Origin: Deltaproteobacteria bacterium
GTDB lineage: Bacteria; Desulfobacterota; Anaeroferrophillalia; Anaeroferrophillales; Tharpellaceae
Length of the DNA stretch: 13,884 nucleotides
Assembly: GCA_013153415.1 (NCBI GenBank)
Contig: JAADEO010000218.1
Span: forward strand, 1-13,884
Direction of reading: 5' to 3'
Under the pieces are notes generated by a model. It did not search any database, was not told where the DNA came from, and was given only the letters and a program-made list of their open reading frames with translations. The translations under genes were made by a program, and so were the position numbers. The number at the start of each line of letters is the position of its first letter. Position 1 is the first letter of the stretch. Shown here piece after piece: positions 13,385 to 13,884 of the stretch.

Positions 13385-13777
13385 ATGGCTAAACCGAGAG
13401 GTAGATCCGGCAAGAGCCGGGTGAAAAAGAATGTTCCGGCCGGGATCGCATATATCCTGGCGACTTTCAACAATACCAAGGTCACGTTCACCGATCCCCA
13501 GGGTAATGTGATCGCTTGGGCCAACGCCGGAGTGGTCGGTTTCAAGGGCTCGCGCAAAAGTACTCCTTTTGCCGCCCGGCAGACCGCCGAGGATGCTGCC
13601 AAGAAGGCGATGGACCACGGTATGCGCACGGTCGACGTCTATGTCAAGGGACCTGGCTCGGGTCGTGAATCCGCTATCCGGGCGATTCAGAGTGTGGGTA
13701 TGACAATCAATGTAATCAGAGATATTACTCCCATTCCGCATAACGGGTGTCGTCCCCCGAAGCGGAGAAGAGTTTAG
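13385..13777 (+). CDS. rpsK: 30S ribosomal protein S11
   Basis: S11 lies on the 30S platform near the mRNA exit and binds with S6, S18 and S21. The 130-residue product contains AGIAYILATFNNTKVTFTDPQGN near the start, WANAGVVGFKGSRKSTPFAARQTAEDA, KGPGSGRESAIRAIQ, and the invariant tail ITPIPHNGCRPPKRRRV. The Asn-Gly of that tail is a known isoaspartate site in the family. GGGAGG lies four bases before the ATG. It follows rpsM and precedes rpsD as in the alpha operon. Confidence 0.98.
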   Translation: MAKPRGRSGKSRVKKNVPAGIAYILATFNNTKVTFTDPQGNVIAWANAGVVGFKGSRKSTPFAARQTAEDAAKKAMDHGMRTVDVYVKGPGSGRESAIRAIQSVGMTINVIRDITPIPHNGCRPPKRRRV

Positions 13778-13792
13778 TCTAAGGAGGAAGTT

Positions 13793-13884
13793 TTGGCACG
13801 ATACAGAGAATCCGTCTGTCGCCAGTGTCGGCGTGAAGGGGCTAAGCTGTTTCTCAAGGGAGACCGTTGCTATACTGAAAAGTG
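13793..13884 (+). CDS. rpsD: 30S ribosomal protein S4, N-terminal part (cut by window end), zinc form
   Basis: Thirty full codons are visible. They start at a TTG five bases after AAGGAGG (13781-13787) and read MARYRESVCRQCRREGAKLF and on to GDRCYTEK. Cys9, Cys12 and Cys26 match the zinc-binding S4 form, and the next codon begins TG, consistent with the expected Cys31. S4 is a primary 16S binder that starts 30S body assembly and, in E. coli, represses the alpha operon. The rest, and presumably rpoA and rplQ, lie beyond the window. Confidence 0.96.
   Translation, partial: MARYRESVCRQCRREGAKLFLKGDRCYTEK

Noticed and set aside
1..13884. Mobile element, CRISPR array, tRNA, defence or other accessory genes
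   Set aside because: Gene order is the universal ribosomal cluster with no gap over 105 bases. No repeats, integrase-like frames, cloverleaf segments or codon-use breaks were seen.

Overview
This window is an intact stretch of the conserved bacterial ribosomal-protein supercluster (str tail, S10, spc and the start of alpha), all on the + strand. It runs from the last codons of tuf (EF-Tu) through rpsJ-rplC-rplD-rplW-rplB-rpsS-rplV-rpsC-rplP-rpmC-rpsQ (S10 block, about 204-5510), then rplN-rplX-rplE-rpsN-rpsH-rplF-rplR-rpsE-rpmD-rplO-secY (spc block, about 5577-11058), then adk-map-infA-rpmJ (11133-12928), then rpsM-rpsK-rpsD (alpha block, 12964 to the window edge, rpsD cut by the end). No gene of the usual set is missing, broken or inserted, and no tRNA, rRNA, mobile element, integrase, CRISPR array or foreign-looking segment was seen. 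No non-coding stretch exceeds 300 bases; the longest spacers are about 105 (tuf-rpsJ), 103 (rpsC-rplP) and 92 bases (rplB-rpsS).

The organism is most likely a Gram-negative bacterium of the former Deltaproteobacteria (Desulfobacterota/Desulfuromonadota). The grounds are the tuf-rpsJ junction, the insertion of adk-map-infA between secY and rpmJ, a zinc-lid adenylate kinase, the zinc type of S14 (61 aa), zinc-type L24, L36 and S4, GC-rich third codon positions, and the flavour of the L2, S3 and EF-Tu sequences. This placement is inferred from remembered family resemblance and was not tested with a tree.

The genes work as one expression unit for ribosome assembly, protein export (SecY), adenylate balance (Adk), N-terminal Met removal (MetAP) and translation initiation (IF1). 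Coupling is visible as ATGA stop/start overlaps at rplD/rplW, rplP/rpmC and adk/map, and an 8-base overlap at rplO/secY. Most other genes have a clear Shine-Dalgarno (SD) site 4-10 bases before the start. Five genes begin with TTG (rpsC, rpsE, secY, rpsM, rpsD) and two with GTG (rpsS, rplR).

I did not find an undescribed system. What merits a second look lies in the spacers: several carry short perfect stem-loops, notably a hairpin plus alternative hairpin and a seven-T run between rplF and rplR, palindromic hairpins that abut the SD of rpsC and rpsK, and a long stem exactly at the rpsQ/rplN (S10/spc) boundary. Adenylate kinase also has a shortened first zinc knuckle (C-X1-C rather than C-X2-C).
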